Shown piece by piece: positions 14,786 to 21,805 of a DNA stretch of 28,135 nt (its first letter is position 1; each line of letters begins with the position of its first letter). The translations under genes and the position numbers were made by a program. This DNA is from CAYQPF01 sp964419225 (lineage in GTDB: Bacteria > Cloacimonadota > Cloacimonadia > Cloacimonadales > CAYQPF01). The notes under the pieces were generated by a model that saw only the letters and a list, made by a program, of their open reading frames with translations, was not told the DNA's origin and made no database searches. The DNA is taken from the NCBI GenBank assembly GCA_964419225.1, contig CAYQPF010000055.1, forward strand, positions 1 to 28,135, in the 5' to 3' direction.

Positions 14786-15529
14786 CTAATTGTCAATGAG
14801 TATTTTTCTCTCACCCATATTTTGACAGGCAAGAGCTATTTCTTTCACAGTCGGCTCGCTTATAAAGAACCTGGAATAGCCTGAAGCAATATCTTTCAGA
14901 TAATGTGCATCAGAATTCCTCAATAAAGTATATTTTTTTAAATAAGGATAATTTGTAAATAATTTTTCTAAATTACATTTAGCTGTTATCCCTACAGCCG
15001 GAAAATCTATATATTCCGGTAAAAACCCCAACTGTGCAATAATGCTGTATGTGGCAGCATCTTCATGAGCCGGAAAGTAAAATCCCCCATAAGAATTTAT
15101 TTTATCAATCATCTCATCGAGTGACCATACTGAAGAATTGATCAAGGCTTTCTCTTCAAATCTGACAATCTCTTCTTCATTGTTGACCACCACCTGATCA
15201 CCAAAATAATCCGGATCATTCATCAAAGGTAATAAGGAAGCATACAATTCCTGATTGAAACCATCTGCCTGTTCCCACTCATCAAACAGCACGATCAGAT
15301 GAGCTTCCTCAGATGTCTGTACTTCAATTCCATACAAAAGTGTGATCCCATATCGGAAAGCAACTTTCTTGTAGGCAAGACAATTGGCCATCGAATTATG
15401 ATCTGTAATAGCAATAATATCCAGATTCTTCTGTAAACACATCTGCATCACACTGTTGGGCGACATCTCCAGGTCCCCACAGGGTGACAATACCGAATGT
15501 ATATGTAAATCTGCATTATACCACTTCAA
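14786..15529 (-). CDS. PHP-domain metal-dependent phosphoesterase
   Basis: A 247-aa PHP (polymerase and histidinol phosphatase) domain protein. Metal-binding motifs are DLHIHS (7-12), ITDHN (41-45), GIEVQTS, PAHED and NSDAHY near the C-terminus. The start is a TTG at 15527-15529, chosen because AAGGAG lies eight bases upstream (15538-15543) and no ATG is in reach. PHP genes of this kind often head [FeFe]-hydrogenase operons (for example near the Thermotoga hydABC genes, as I recall), but their substrate is unknown. A phosphoesterase or nucleotide-level role in the regulation or maturation of the complex is possible. Upstream the unit is preceded by repeat DNA with no clear promoter. Confidence 0.87.
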   Translation of the reverse strand: MKWYNADLHIHSVLSPCGDLEMSPNSVMQMCLQKNLDIIAITDHNSMANCLAYKKVAFRYGITLLYGIEVQTSEEAHLIVLFDEWEQADGFNQELYASLLPLMNDPDYFGDQVVVNNEEEIVRFEEKALINSSVWSLDEMIDKINSYGGFYFPAHEDAATYSIIAQLGFLPEYIDFPAVGITAKCNLEKLFTNYPYLKKYTLLRNSDAHYLKDIASGYSRFFISEPTVKEIALACQNMGERKILIDN

Positions 15530-15577
15530 ATATCTTTCTCCTTATCTCATTCTACTGCCCAATTTAGGCTTCAACTC

Positions 15578-15655
15578 TTTTTCCCTGTCCGTGTTCGTCA
15601 GTGTAAGTCCTTGTTAGTCCTTTTTCCCACTGGCACCTGATACCTGACACCTTTC
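15578..15655 (+). repeat. 4 x 10-nt array followed by 4 x 7-nt array
   Basis: The preamble CTTTTTCCCT precedes four 10-nt units at 15587-15626 (GTCCGTGTTC, GTCAGTGTAA, GTCCTTGTTA, GTCCTTTTTC). Four 7-nt units follow at 15628-15655 (CACTGGC, ACCTGAT, ACCTGAC, ACCTTTC), ending two bases from the stop of the next gene. The two arrays lie in the same order and orientation as two of the components of the block at 131-363. Confidence 0.85.
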
Positions 15656-15656
15656 T

Positions 15657-16910
15657 CTAAGTTTTTAGTTTCTTCTTCTCCGCGGCAGGAAACAGCACAT
15701 TATTCAGGATCAATCTATACCCGGGTGAATTCCGGTGCAAGTCCAGAAAGGTTTCCGGATCACCCACTTTATGCTCGTAGTCTTCCGGATCATGTCCGCC
15801 ATAGAAGGTAAAAGTTCCTTTTCCCAAGTTACCATGCAGATATTTTACCTCATCTGTGCCAGGGACTTCTGCCAATAAGATAACACTCTTTTTCACAAAT
15901 TGCTTGTGAAAAGATGTCGTTTGGCCAATAAAGCCATCAATTATATTGGCATGATTTTGGGTTAGCATAGTAGGTACAGGATCATATTTAGCCGAGAAAT
16001 TAAAGAGCTGAAAATAATCAGCTTCAGCTCCTCTTAGTGCTGCATAATTACTGGCATCTATACTGGAAAACTCATATTCAAAAGGATTTGTTACCAGAGT
16101 AAAGTTTTCGAACGCAAAAGTTCTGCTGAAATTTAGTTTTCGCGAGTAACTTGGATCAATTGGGTCTCCATCAAAAGCTTCATTGCAAATATCTACATCT
16201 TTAGTAGCCAGAGCAATATCATAAGTATCTGTCGCTGCACACATAGCAAAAAGAAAACCTCCGCCTTCAACAAAATTTCGAAGTGTTTCCACTACCACAT
16301 GCTTGAGCTGCCATACTTTTTTATAACCCAATTTTCGAGCAGTGTCTTCGCTCAGTTTAACGTCATTTTTATACCATTCCGTATTTAAAAAGCTACCCAA
16401 AAATTTACCATATTGGCCGGTAAAGTCTTCATGATGGAGATGTACCCAGTCATAATCCTGTAATTTACCGGAAAGAACTTCTTCATCCCAAATCTTATCA
16501 TACTTGATTTCAGCATAATTGAGGACAAGTGTCACTGCATCATCCCAAGGTAGTTTGTTGGGTGGAACATAGACAGCTATTTTAGGCTCTTTTTCCAGAA
16601 CCACTACGTCCATATTATTTTTATCTATTTCATCCAGTATTGCAGCAATTTCGGCGGCTCCCACATTTTCGTACAACACTCCTCTAATCCGGCAGATGTT
16701 CTCAATATCCTGAGCATCCTGGATTAAATATGAGCCACCCCGGTAATTCAAAAGCCATTTCACCGACATTTGTTCGGTCAAAGCCTGAAAAGCAACACCA
16801 TATGCTTTCAGATGATTGGTCTGAACAGCATCCATAGGGATCAGGATCTCTGCCTGAATACTCACGCTGAGCAGGATAATCCCTAACATAACAAGCAAGA
16901 ATCTCTTCAT
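15657..16910 (-). CDS. Secreted glutamine-amidotransferase-like protein of unknown function
   Basis: A 417-aa exported protein. A signal peptide (MKRFLLVMLGIILLSVSIQA, cleavage before Glu21) is followed by a soluble chain. The start MDAVQTNHLKAYGVAF and the features NYRGGSYLI, WVHLHHEDFTGQYG, FVEGGGFLFAMCAATDT and GTFTFYGGHDPEDYEH look like a family in FCB-group genomes often labelled asparagine synthetase B. That name is probably wrong for an exported protein. The GGGFLFAMCAATD segment resembles the nucleophile elbow region of class I glutamine-amidotransferase-like or ThuA-like folds. AGGAAAAT precedes the ATG. It stands alone between repeat-rich gaps. Confidence 0.7.
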   Translation of the reverse strand: MKRFLLVMLGIILLSVSIQAEILIPMDAVQTNHLKAYGVAFQALTEQMSVKWLLNYRGGSYLIQDAQDIENICRIRGVLYENVGAAEIAAILDEIDKNNMDVVVLEKEPKIAVYVPPNKLPWDDAVTLVLNYAEIKYDKIWDEEVLSGKLQDYDWVHLHHEDFTGQYGKFLGSFLNTEWYKNDVKLSEDTARKLGYKKVWQLKHVVVETLRNFVEGGGFLFAMCAATDTYDIALATKDVDICNEAFDGDPIDPSYSRKLNFSRTFAFENFTLVTNPFEYEFSSIDASNYAALRGAEADYFQLFNFSAKYDPVPTMLTQNHANIIDGFIGQTTSFHKQFVKKSVILLAEVPGTDEVKYLHGNLGKGTFTFYGGHDPEDYEHKVGDPETFLDLHRNSPGYRLILNNVLFPAAEKKKLKT

Positions 16911-17129
16911 ATTTTCCTCAAAACTATAATTCTCAGATTGCGTTAATTGTCAAAGTTTCCTTTTGTCAGGTTTAAAAAAAAGCCAATTGCCTGCATTACC
17001 AGATATTTTCGCTTCATCCTGCCCTTAAAATAGGTATTTTTTGTGTTAAACAACTGTTGGACTAGTGTCATGTCAAGCTTCATATGACTTTTGAAATGCA
17101 TACCCCAAATATGTAAATGACCTGCGACT

Positions 17130-17177
17130 CAATTCTCCTCTATCAAGAGGAGTACCGCGAAGCGGGGAGGTGTGTTA
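17130..17177 (+). repeat. Dispersed double-hairpin element, copy 2
   Basis: CAATTCTCCTCT, ATCAAGAGGAGTACC, then GCGAAGC hairpin and GGGGAGGTGTGTT. Same element as 6647-6693 in the other orientation. The rest of the 554-base gap (16911-17464) shows nothing further. Confidence 0.8.
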
Positions 17178-17464
17178 TGTCCTTGTTGATTAAAATCCCT
17201 TCCGACAGTTAACACCTGACCGATCACGATCTCAAAAAATATAGAAGTGAAAGACTTTTATGAATTCAGCTTCGAATCTGTAAATCTGATGTAATTATGT
17301 AAGATAACTAACAGTAAAACATTAACTTAGTGTACTGAATGTTATTCAATAAAATCAGAAATTCTCTTGCTTAACTGTAAAATAGAATTAAATTATGCTA
17401 TGTATGAATATAGTGTGATTCATCTTTGATTAACTTTGTCTTAAACACAACTTGAGGAGGGAAA

Positions 17465-17857
17465 ATGTACAAAATTGAAAAAAAAGACTATGGATATGCC
17501 CTAAATTTTAGTGGCTTGATCAAAATTGACGAGATGCAAAAGTGGTATCAGGAATGTGAGAAGGCCCTTATTGGTGCTCCATCAGAATTTGTCGTTCTTA
17601 TTGATATGGTTAATCTATCTCCACTACCTGATGATTCTCAACAACTAATGGTAAAAGGGCAGGCAATGTTTAAGAAAAAGGGTATGATCAGAAGTGCTGT
17701 TTTAGTGGCAAAACTAATTACGGCAATGCAATTTAAAAGATTAGCAGAACAGAGTGGTATAAAGAGTACAGAAAAGTATCTGGCAGCAGAGAATCCAAAA
17801 GCTATGGAATTAGCAATGGATTGGCTCCTCCATAGTAAAGATCCAGATACTCATTAA
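17465..17857 (+). CDS. STAS-like small cytoplasmic protein
   Basis: A 130-aa soluble protein with an alternating beta/alpha pattern: MYKIEKKDYGYALNFSG, then EFVVLIDMVNLSPLPDDSQQ, RSAVLVAKLITAMQFKRLAEQSG and a C-terminal helix. The layout, with a central strand ending in Asp (VVLIDM) followed by a loop and helix, is like STAS or SpoIIAA-like domains, although no conserved phosphorylatable Ser is obvious. GAGGAGGG lies just before the ATG, giving strong initiation. It is a single-gene unit closed by a terminator. The function is unknown and the domain call is tentative. Confidence 0.7.
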   Translation: MYKIEKKDYGYALNFSGLIKIDEMQKWYQECEKALIGAPSEFVVLIDMVNLSPLPDDSQQLMVKGQAMFKKKGMIRSAVLVAKLITAMQFKRLAEQSGIKSTEKYLAAENPKAMELAMDWLLHSKDPDTH

Positions 17858-17898
17858 AGTTTTAATTTTCTAAACAACTACAATCAGTCAAAATTTTA

Positions 17899-17927
17899 AG
17901 AGACTTGCCCAGGCAAGTCTCTTTTTT
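17899..17927 (+). terminator. Intrinsic terminator after the STAS-like gene
   Basis: AGAGACTTGCC (17899-17909) and GGCAAGTCTCT (17912-17922) form an 11-bp stem with a tight loop, followed by TTTTT. It lies 41 nt after the stop. Confidence 0.9.
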
Positions 17928-18010
17928 AAGTTTGTATCATTTGACTAGGAGGATGCAGGAATTTCAAGACCTCTAGTATGATATCTGTAAAATATGCTCC
18001 ACGCTAGTGG

Positions 18011-19114
18011 TTAGACAAATTCACAGAATACTGAATTAGAAACAAAATATGCCTGCGGAGTTAAAAATACAAAATTGTCATTAACTTCGAGCATCCCTTC
18101 CGAGAGAAATTTGCTGATGATCTGAGCATACTTCTGCCTGAAACTGTATCCAAATTTTGTCTCAAAATCTGCAAAATTTAATCCTTCACTCTTGCGCAGA
18201 GATAGAAAGATGTACTCTTTTTCGTGTTCTTCTTCTTCCATTACTTCAATTTCACAGGGATATTCATTCAGAGAAAGGGCATTCAGATAGGTTTCCAATT
18301 CATAATTATTGTATCTTGTATTGTAATAATAGCCTGAAGCAGACGCTCCCAAGCCCAGATAATACTTATCTGACCAATATGACAGGTTATGTTGGGATTC
18401 AAAGCCCGGTTTGGCAAAGTTGGAAATCTCATACTGCAAATATCCTGCTTTAGTCAAAGTTTCCCGGATCAAATGATAAAAATCAGAGATTACCTCGTCT
18501 TTAGGTAATTGAGGATTCTTCTCAAAAAGAGGAGTTCCTTCTTCCAAACTTAGGCAATAGATAGAAATATGTTCAGGATCAAGTTTAAGATATTCTTCCA
18601 GAGATATAAGGATATCTTTTTTCTTCTGCTTCGGCAAACCATACATATAGTCCAGTGAGATGTTGGTATAACCGAGATCTCTCAGATATTTAAAAGTCTC
18701 TCTGGTGTTTTCTGCATTGTGTAAGCGTCCAAGTAATTTCAACTCTTTATCGAGAAAAGACTGTGCTCCGATACTGATCCTGTTGACCTGTGTTGCTCTC
18801 AAGTCTTCAAAATAAGCCAGATCAACTGTTACAGGATTAACTTCGAGAGTGATTTCCTGACAGGCTGTCAGATCAAAATACGAGAGAATCTTATTGATTT
18901 GAGCATTGTTCATGAGTGAAGGAGTTCCGCCTCCAAAATAAACAGTATGGGGTTGGAGAGAGAATTGTTTTTTTCGTAAGATTATTTCCTTCTCCAGGCA
19001 TTCAATATACGATTCCTGCAATTGCAGATTTGTCAGAGAATGAAACGAACAATAGTCACATTTCTTTAAACAAAAAGGATAATGGAGATAGATATGGTTG
19101 ATTGTATTTTGCAA
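18011..19114 (-). CDS. hemW: Radical SAM heme chaperone HemW
   Basis: A 367-aa radical SAM protein of the HemN/HemW family. The [4Fe-4S]/SAM motif is Cys15-x3-Cys19-x2-Cys22 (CLKKCDYC), preceded by the typical YLHYPFC. Further family features are VYFGGGTPSL, LEVNP, ISIGAQSF, LDYMYGLP and, near the end, LTPQAYFVSNSVF. It lacks the N-terminal extension of true coproporphyrinogen oxidase HemN, so it most likely inserts heme into apoproteins and is not an oxidase. The start is a TTG at 19112-19114, with GGGAG about nine bases upstream; the codon before the preceding one is a stop, so nothing longer is possible. Confidence 0.92.
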   Translation of the reverse strand: MQNTINHIYLHYPFCLKKCDYCSFHSLTNLQLQESYIECLEKEIILRKKQFSLQPHTVYFGGGTPSLMNNAQINKILSYFDLTACQEITLEVNPVTVDLAYFEDLRATQVNRISIGAQSFLDKELKLLGRLHNAENTRETFKYLRDLGYTNISLDYMYGLPKQKKKDILISLEEYLKLDPEHISIYCLSLEEGTPLFEKNPQLPKDEVISDFYHLIRETLTKAGYLQYEISNFAKPGFESQHNLSYWSDKYYLGLGASASGYYYNTRYNNYELETYLNALSLNEYPCEIEVMEEEEHEKEYIFLSLRKSEGLNFADFETKFGYSFRQKYAQIISKFLSEGMLEVNDNFVFLTPQAYFVSNSVFCEFV

Positions 19115-19159
19115 AGTTCACATCTCCCTGAGCATACTTATGTCTGTTAATAATAATAT

Positions 19160-19246
19160 TCCGTCCTGCCGGACGGATTGAGATGAAACATTTTTCCTGC
19201 AGCTGAAGCTGCAGGCTAATGTCTTATGTCCTTCGGACAGTTTTTT
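19160..19246. repeat. Three short hairpins in the hemW upstream gap
   Basis: TCCGTCC-TGCC-GGACGGA (19160-19177), CCTGCAGCT-GA-AGCTGCAGG (19196-19215) and TGTCC-TTC-GGACA followed by GTTTTTT (19227-19246). The first two look like REP-type palindromes. The last resembles a plus-strand terminator, but no plus-strand gene precedes it closely. Confidence 0.65.
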
Positions 19247-19275
19247 AGAAACTTGACTGCCTTTAAATATTATCT

Positions 19276-19327
19276 TAATCTGTGCTTAATCTGCGAAGTC
19301 CGTGTAAATCCGCGTTCTATTAAGCCA
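19276..19327 (+). repeat. ATCCGCGTTC-type array, copy 4
   Basis: Units TAATCTGTGCT, TAATCTGCGA, AGTCCGTGTA and AATCCGCGTTC, then the tail TATTAAGCCAGG. It ends ten bases from the stop of the signal peptidase gene. The third unit is nearly a 10-nt GTCCGTGTAA unit, linking the two families. Confidence 0.75.
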
Positions 19328-19337
19328 GGTTCCTTAG

Positions 19338-20045
19338 CTATTTTATCAGATTAAACACCCGGTCTAACCGTAATTCCCCTTCTTCACTTCTGGACCAGAA
19401 AATGATCAGAGGTGATCCTGTGATATCTTTACGATCTAAAAAGCCCCAGTAACGGCTGTCTGCACTTACATCACGATTATCTCCCAGAACAAAGTATTTT
19501 CCAGGAGGTACGACTACAGGACCGAAAAAGTCCCGACTGCCCATAGGAACTCCGTCCCACTGGATATGGTTGACACTGCGGGGTATTATGCGATAGTCTA
19601 TATATTGCTCGGTTCCGACAGTATATTCTTTTCCGTTCAGATATACCCGCTTATCGATGACTTCGACCGTATCGCCAGGCATACCGATGACTCTTTTCAC
19701 GACATTCTTTTTCGCATAATAAGTCGGCAGGAACTTTGTTTTATCCCAGTAGATAGGAGGCAATATTTTAGCAAAGTTTTCTCTGGGTTCAGGTTCGAGG
19801 GGATCTGCCGGATATCTGAAAGTCACAATATCGTTACGTTCGGGGTCAGTGAAGAAATATTTCATTTTGTTAGCTACCAGATAATCTCCGATGAGCATGG
19901 TGGATTCCATTGAGGAAGAGGGAATTTTAAAGTTTTGAAAGGTATAATTTCTGATGATCATTGCTACCACAAAGGCAAACAACAATGCTTCCAGCCAATC
20001 CTGGATTGTATTCTTTTTCATTTTTACAATTTTAGTTTTCTTCAT
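19338..20045 (-). CDS. lepB: Signal peptidase I
   Basis: A 235-aa type I signal peptidase that removes signal peptides from exported proteins. One N-terminal membrane helix (about residues 18-31, LEALLFAFVVAMII) is followed by the catalytic box IPSSSMESTMLIGD with Ser45 as nucleophile, the Lys box VVKRVIGMPGD with Lys117 as general base, and box E GDNRDVSADSRYWG. It is clearly complete. The first ATG has AGGTG at five bases; the second Met at residue 9 is a possible alternative. It would serve the many exported proteins of the window. No operon partner; bounded by repeats on both sides. Confidence 0.95.
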   Translation of the reverse strand: MKKTKIVKMKKNTIQDWLEALLFAFVVAMIIRNYTFQNFKIPSSSMESTMLIGDYLVANKMKYFFTDPERNDIVTFRYPADPLEPEPRENFAKILPPIYWDKTKFLPTYYAKKNVVKRVIGMPGDTVEVIDKRVYLNGKEYTVGTEQYIDYRIIPRSVNHIQWDGVPMGSRDFFGPVVVPPGKYFVLGDNRDVSADSRYWGFLDRKDITGSPLIIFWSRSEEGELRLDRVFNLIK

Positions 20046-20080
20046 TTTTCACCTGTTTAATTTTAATTCGGCAATCTTCT

Positions 20081-20240
20081 AATTCTCCTCCAGAGAGGAG
20101 TACGGCTTTAGCCGGGAAGTACGTAGATCATATCTCTGCTCTAACCCCGTAATTGCCTTCTTTTTTCACACTATTAACCTGACCCCTTTTTCTGTAATAA
20201 TAACTAATTGTCAAACTAAATGTTACGAAGAAAATTACTT
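20081..20240 (+). repeat. 160-nt composite direct repeat, copy 1 (below dinD)
   Basis: A double-hairpin element (AATTCTCCTC, AGAGGAGTACGGCTTTAGCC) runs into about 118 nt that recur almost unchanged at 21538-21655. The best conserved part is 20167-20230, from CACACTATTAACC to AATGTTACGAAG. The two copies flank dinD as direct repeats 1.41 kb apart. Confidence 0.85.
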
Positions 20241-20311
20241 ATGGTTCGTTAATCCTTTAATTCGCCAACAATTTCTTAGAATAAGAGGTTTCTTATCTTG
20301 TTTGCTATATT

Positions 20312-20347
20312 GTCCATTGAGTCCACTCTGTCCTTCAAATCCATTTT
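20312..20347 (+). repeat. GTCCATTGA 9-nt array (4 units)
   Basis: Units GTCCATTGA, GTCCACTCT, GTCCTTCAA and ATCCATTTT lie at exact 9-nt spacing. It is a decayed member of the family at 328-363 and 3617-3670. The remainder of 20241-20465 shows nothing recognisable. Confidence 0.7.
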
Positions 20348-20465
20348 TGCAACTTATTCACATAATGCCTTCACTTCCCAATAATTTTATTTCTGATCTC
20401 CAGTAGTTTGAGTATATTCTGATGTCTGGGTTCTCTTCTTCTCCCAGACTCATTGAAATGCGTAA

Positions 20466-21308
20466 TTAATCTTTTTTCTTTTTAGATTCTTTGAGTAGTT
20501 TCTTCTCATCTCCGTCCAGCTTCTTCTGAATTTTCTTGATATCTTCTGAAGGTGGAAGTGTTTCAGGCTTTACACCCCGTTCTATCAACATTTTTCGTAC
20601 TGCTCTGTTATTTTCTATATGTTCTTGGGAAATTGAGTTTTCACCTAAAAGTTCTTTCTCAACTACATTATGACTCGTAAGTTCAGTTGCGAAGTCTTTT
20701 GCTTTAATTGTCAGAGTGGGAAGAAAATCAGCTAAAGGTCTTCTTTCAGGAACTGCTAATTTCTTTTTCATTTCATTGGTATTGAACCCACCAAACAAAG
20801 CTTGATCACCCTTTGAGCGTATAATTCCAAAACCTTTATCATCGACACCTCTTTCATAAATAAGTCCGGACAGTTTCTTCTCTGATTCTGATAATTTGCC
20901 ACGGGCTGTAACACGGTCAATATCAAGTAATCGTTGTTCTATAATTTCCTGTTTACGTGTCTGTACCGCAAAATATGTTTGGGCAAAGGCAATTTCACTC
21001 TTACTGGAATCACCATTTTGAGCAATTAAATAACAGGCATAGCGTGTCAGGGCAATGTCTTCTACCTGCCGTTGTCCACCTTTTCCTATATCGATCATTT
21101 TGTTGGCCTCAACAAAATGATCAGCTATATCTATCAGAGATTTTTCACACCCAATTTTAGCTTTTTCAATTACCTTAAGAAAATTTCTCCATTCAGAATA
21201 TCCTAAAATAACTTGCAAATCTCGTGCACTCCAGCACTCAATTCCATTATGAAGATAGCATGCTTCTTCAAAAGTATGTAGTAGTTCAATAACCAATTCT
21301 TGTTTCAT
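20466..21308 (-). CDS. dinD: DNA damage-inducible protein D
   Basis: A 280-aa DinD homologue. The first 140 residues have the BRO-N/Rha-like fold: CWSARDLQVILGYSEWRNF, then ADHFVEANKMIDIGKGGQRQ, LTRYACYLIAQNGD and IAFAQTYFAVQTRKQE. The DinD-specific C-terminal half contains GIIRSKGDQALFGG and RPLADFLPT, and it ends in a Lys-rich tail. E. coli DinD is SOS-induced and inhibits RecA strand exchange, so a role in recombination control is plausible. GGAGAG lies before the ATG. A promoter with a perfect TATAAT lies 59 nt upstream and a long palindrome sits just before it; the same palindrome occurs inside this gene. The gene is flanked by 160-nt direct repeats, which suggests transfer or mobility. 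Confidence 0.9.
   Translation of the reverse strand: MKQELVIELLHTFEEACYLHNGIECWSARDLQVILGYSEWRNFLKVIEKAKIGCEKSLIDIADHFVEANKMIDIGKGGQRQVEDIALTRYACYLIAQNGDSSKSEIAFAQTYFAVQTRKQEIIEQRLLDIDRVTARGKLSESEKKLSGLIYERGVDDKGFGIIRSKGDQALFGGFNTNEMKKKLAVPERRPLADFLPTLTIKAKDFATELTSHNVVEKELLGENSISQEHIENNRAVRKMLIERGVKPETLPPSEDIKKIQKKLDGDEKKLLKESKKKKD
21093..21122. repeat. Palindrome inside dinD coding region
   Basis: GATCATTTTGTTG and CAACAAAATGATC form perfect 13-bp arms around a GCCT loop. It encodes DHFVEANKMID on the minus strand, a normal part of DinD. Nearly the same sequence is at 21399-21432. Confidence 0.8.
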
Positions 21309-21366
21309 TTTACTCTCCTTCGGTTTCCTTAAAAAAACTCAATTATTAAACATATTAAAGAATAAT

Positions 21367-21396
21367 ATTATAGTTGAAACTGCCTTTTTATGCCTA
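21367..21396 (-). promoter_or_regulatory. Putative dinD promoter
   Basis: On the minus strand, TAGGCA (21391-21396, 4 of 6 matches to TTGACA), an 18-nt spacer and a perfect TATAAT (21367-21372), 58 nt before the start codon. Confidence 0.55.
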
Positions 21397-21398
21397 AT

Positions 21399-21432
21399 CC
21401 GATCATTTTGTTGACCTCAACAAAATGGTCGG
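21399..21432. promoter_or_regulatory. 15-bp-arm palindrome next to the dinD promoter
   Basis: CCGATCATTTTGTTG and CAACAAAATGGTCGG are inverted repeats with one mismatch and a 4-nt centre, lying directly upstream of the putative -35 of dinD. The core equals the palindrome inside dinD. It may be an operator or activator site, or the trace of a second dinD copy, since it can be read in the minus strand as DHFVEVNKMIG. Confidence 0.6.
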
Positions 21433-21498
21433 ATACTCTATGTTAATTAACTCTTGAATGAGATACTACATAATGTGTAAATGAAAAGCTTGCCCATT

Positions 21499-21655
21499 AG
21501 TCTCTTGAGAGGAGTCCCTGCGTAGCTGGGGAGGTGTGTAGATCATAACTATGTTCTACCCGGTAATTGTCTTCATTTTTCACACTATTAACCTGACCTC
21601 TTTTTCTGTAATAATAACTAATTGTCAAACTAAATGTTACGAAGAAAAAATACTT
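21499..21655 (+). repeat. 160-nt composite direct repeat, copy 2 (above dinD)
   Basis: A double-hairpin element (AGTCTCTTGAGAGGAGTCCC, GGGGAGGTGTGT) runs into GTAGATCATA and then the long shared segment with 20123-20240. It lies 190 nt upstream of the dinD start. Confidence 0.85.
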
Positions 21656-21805
21656 TAGTTATACCATTTGCAGATTAATTTCCACCATATGAATAATATT
21701 ATTTACTTCAACAGATAGTTTTTGAATACAGAGTTTTCTATTGACTAACTATGAGAGATGTACTTATTTTGGCAATATTCACCTAAGAAAAGAAAAGGAG
21801 GGAAA

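Noticed and set aside
14773..14796. TTGACA with TATAAA before the NuoE-like gene
   Set aside because: The spacer is only 13 nt, and the TTGACA is the end of the PHP coding sequence.
16923..16953. TTGACA/TATAGT pair upstream of the secreted 417-aa protein
   Set aside because: The spacer is 19 nt and the -10 lies only 12 nt from the ATG, so the Shine-Dalgarno would fall outside the transcript.
18157..18453. Plus-strand open frame inside hemW, and similar frames opposite other genes
   Set aside because: They lie antisense to clear coding regions, lack ribosome sites and show no family features.
21758..21805. Earlier start of the beta-barrel-like protein
   Set aside because: It would place 16 charged residues before the signal peptide; the ATG at 21806 has AGGAGGG four bases upstream.
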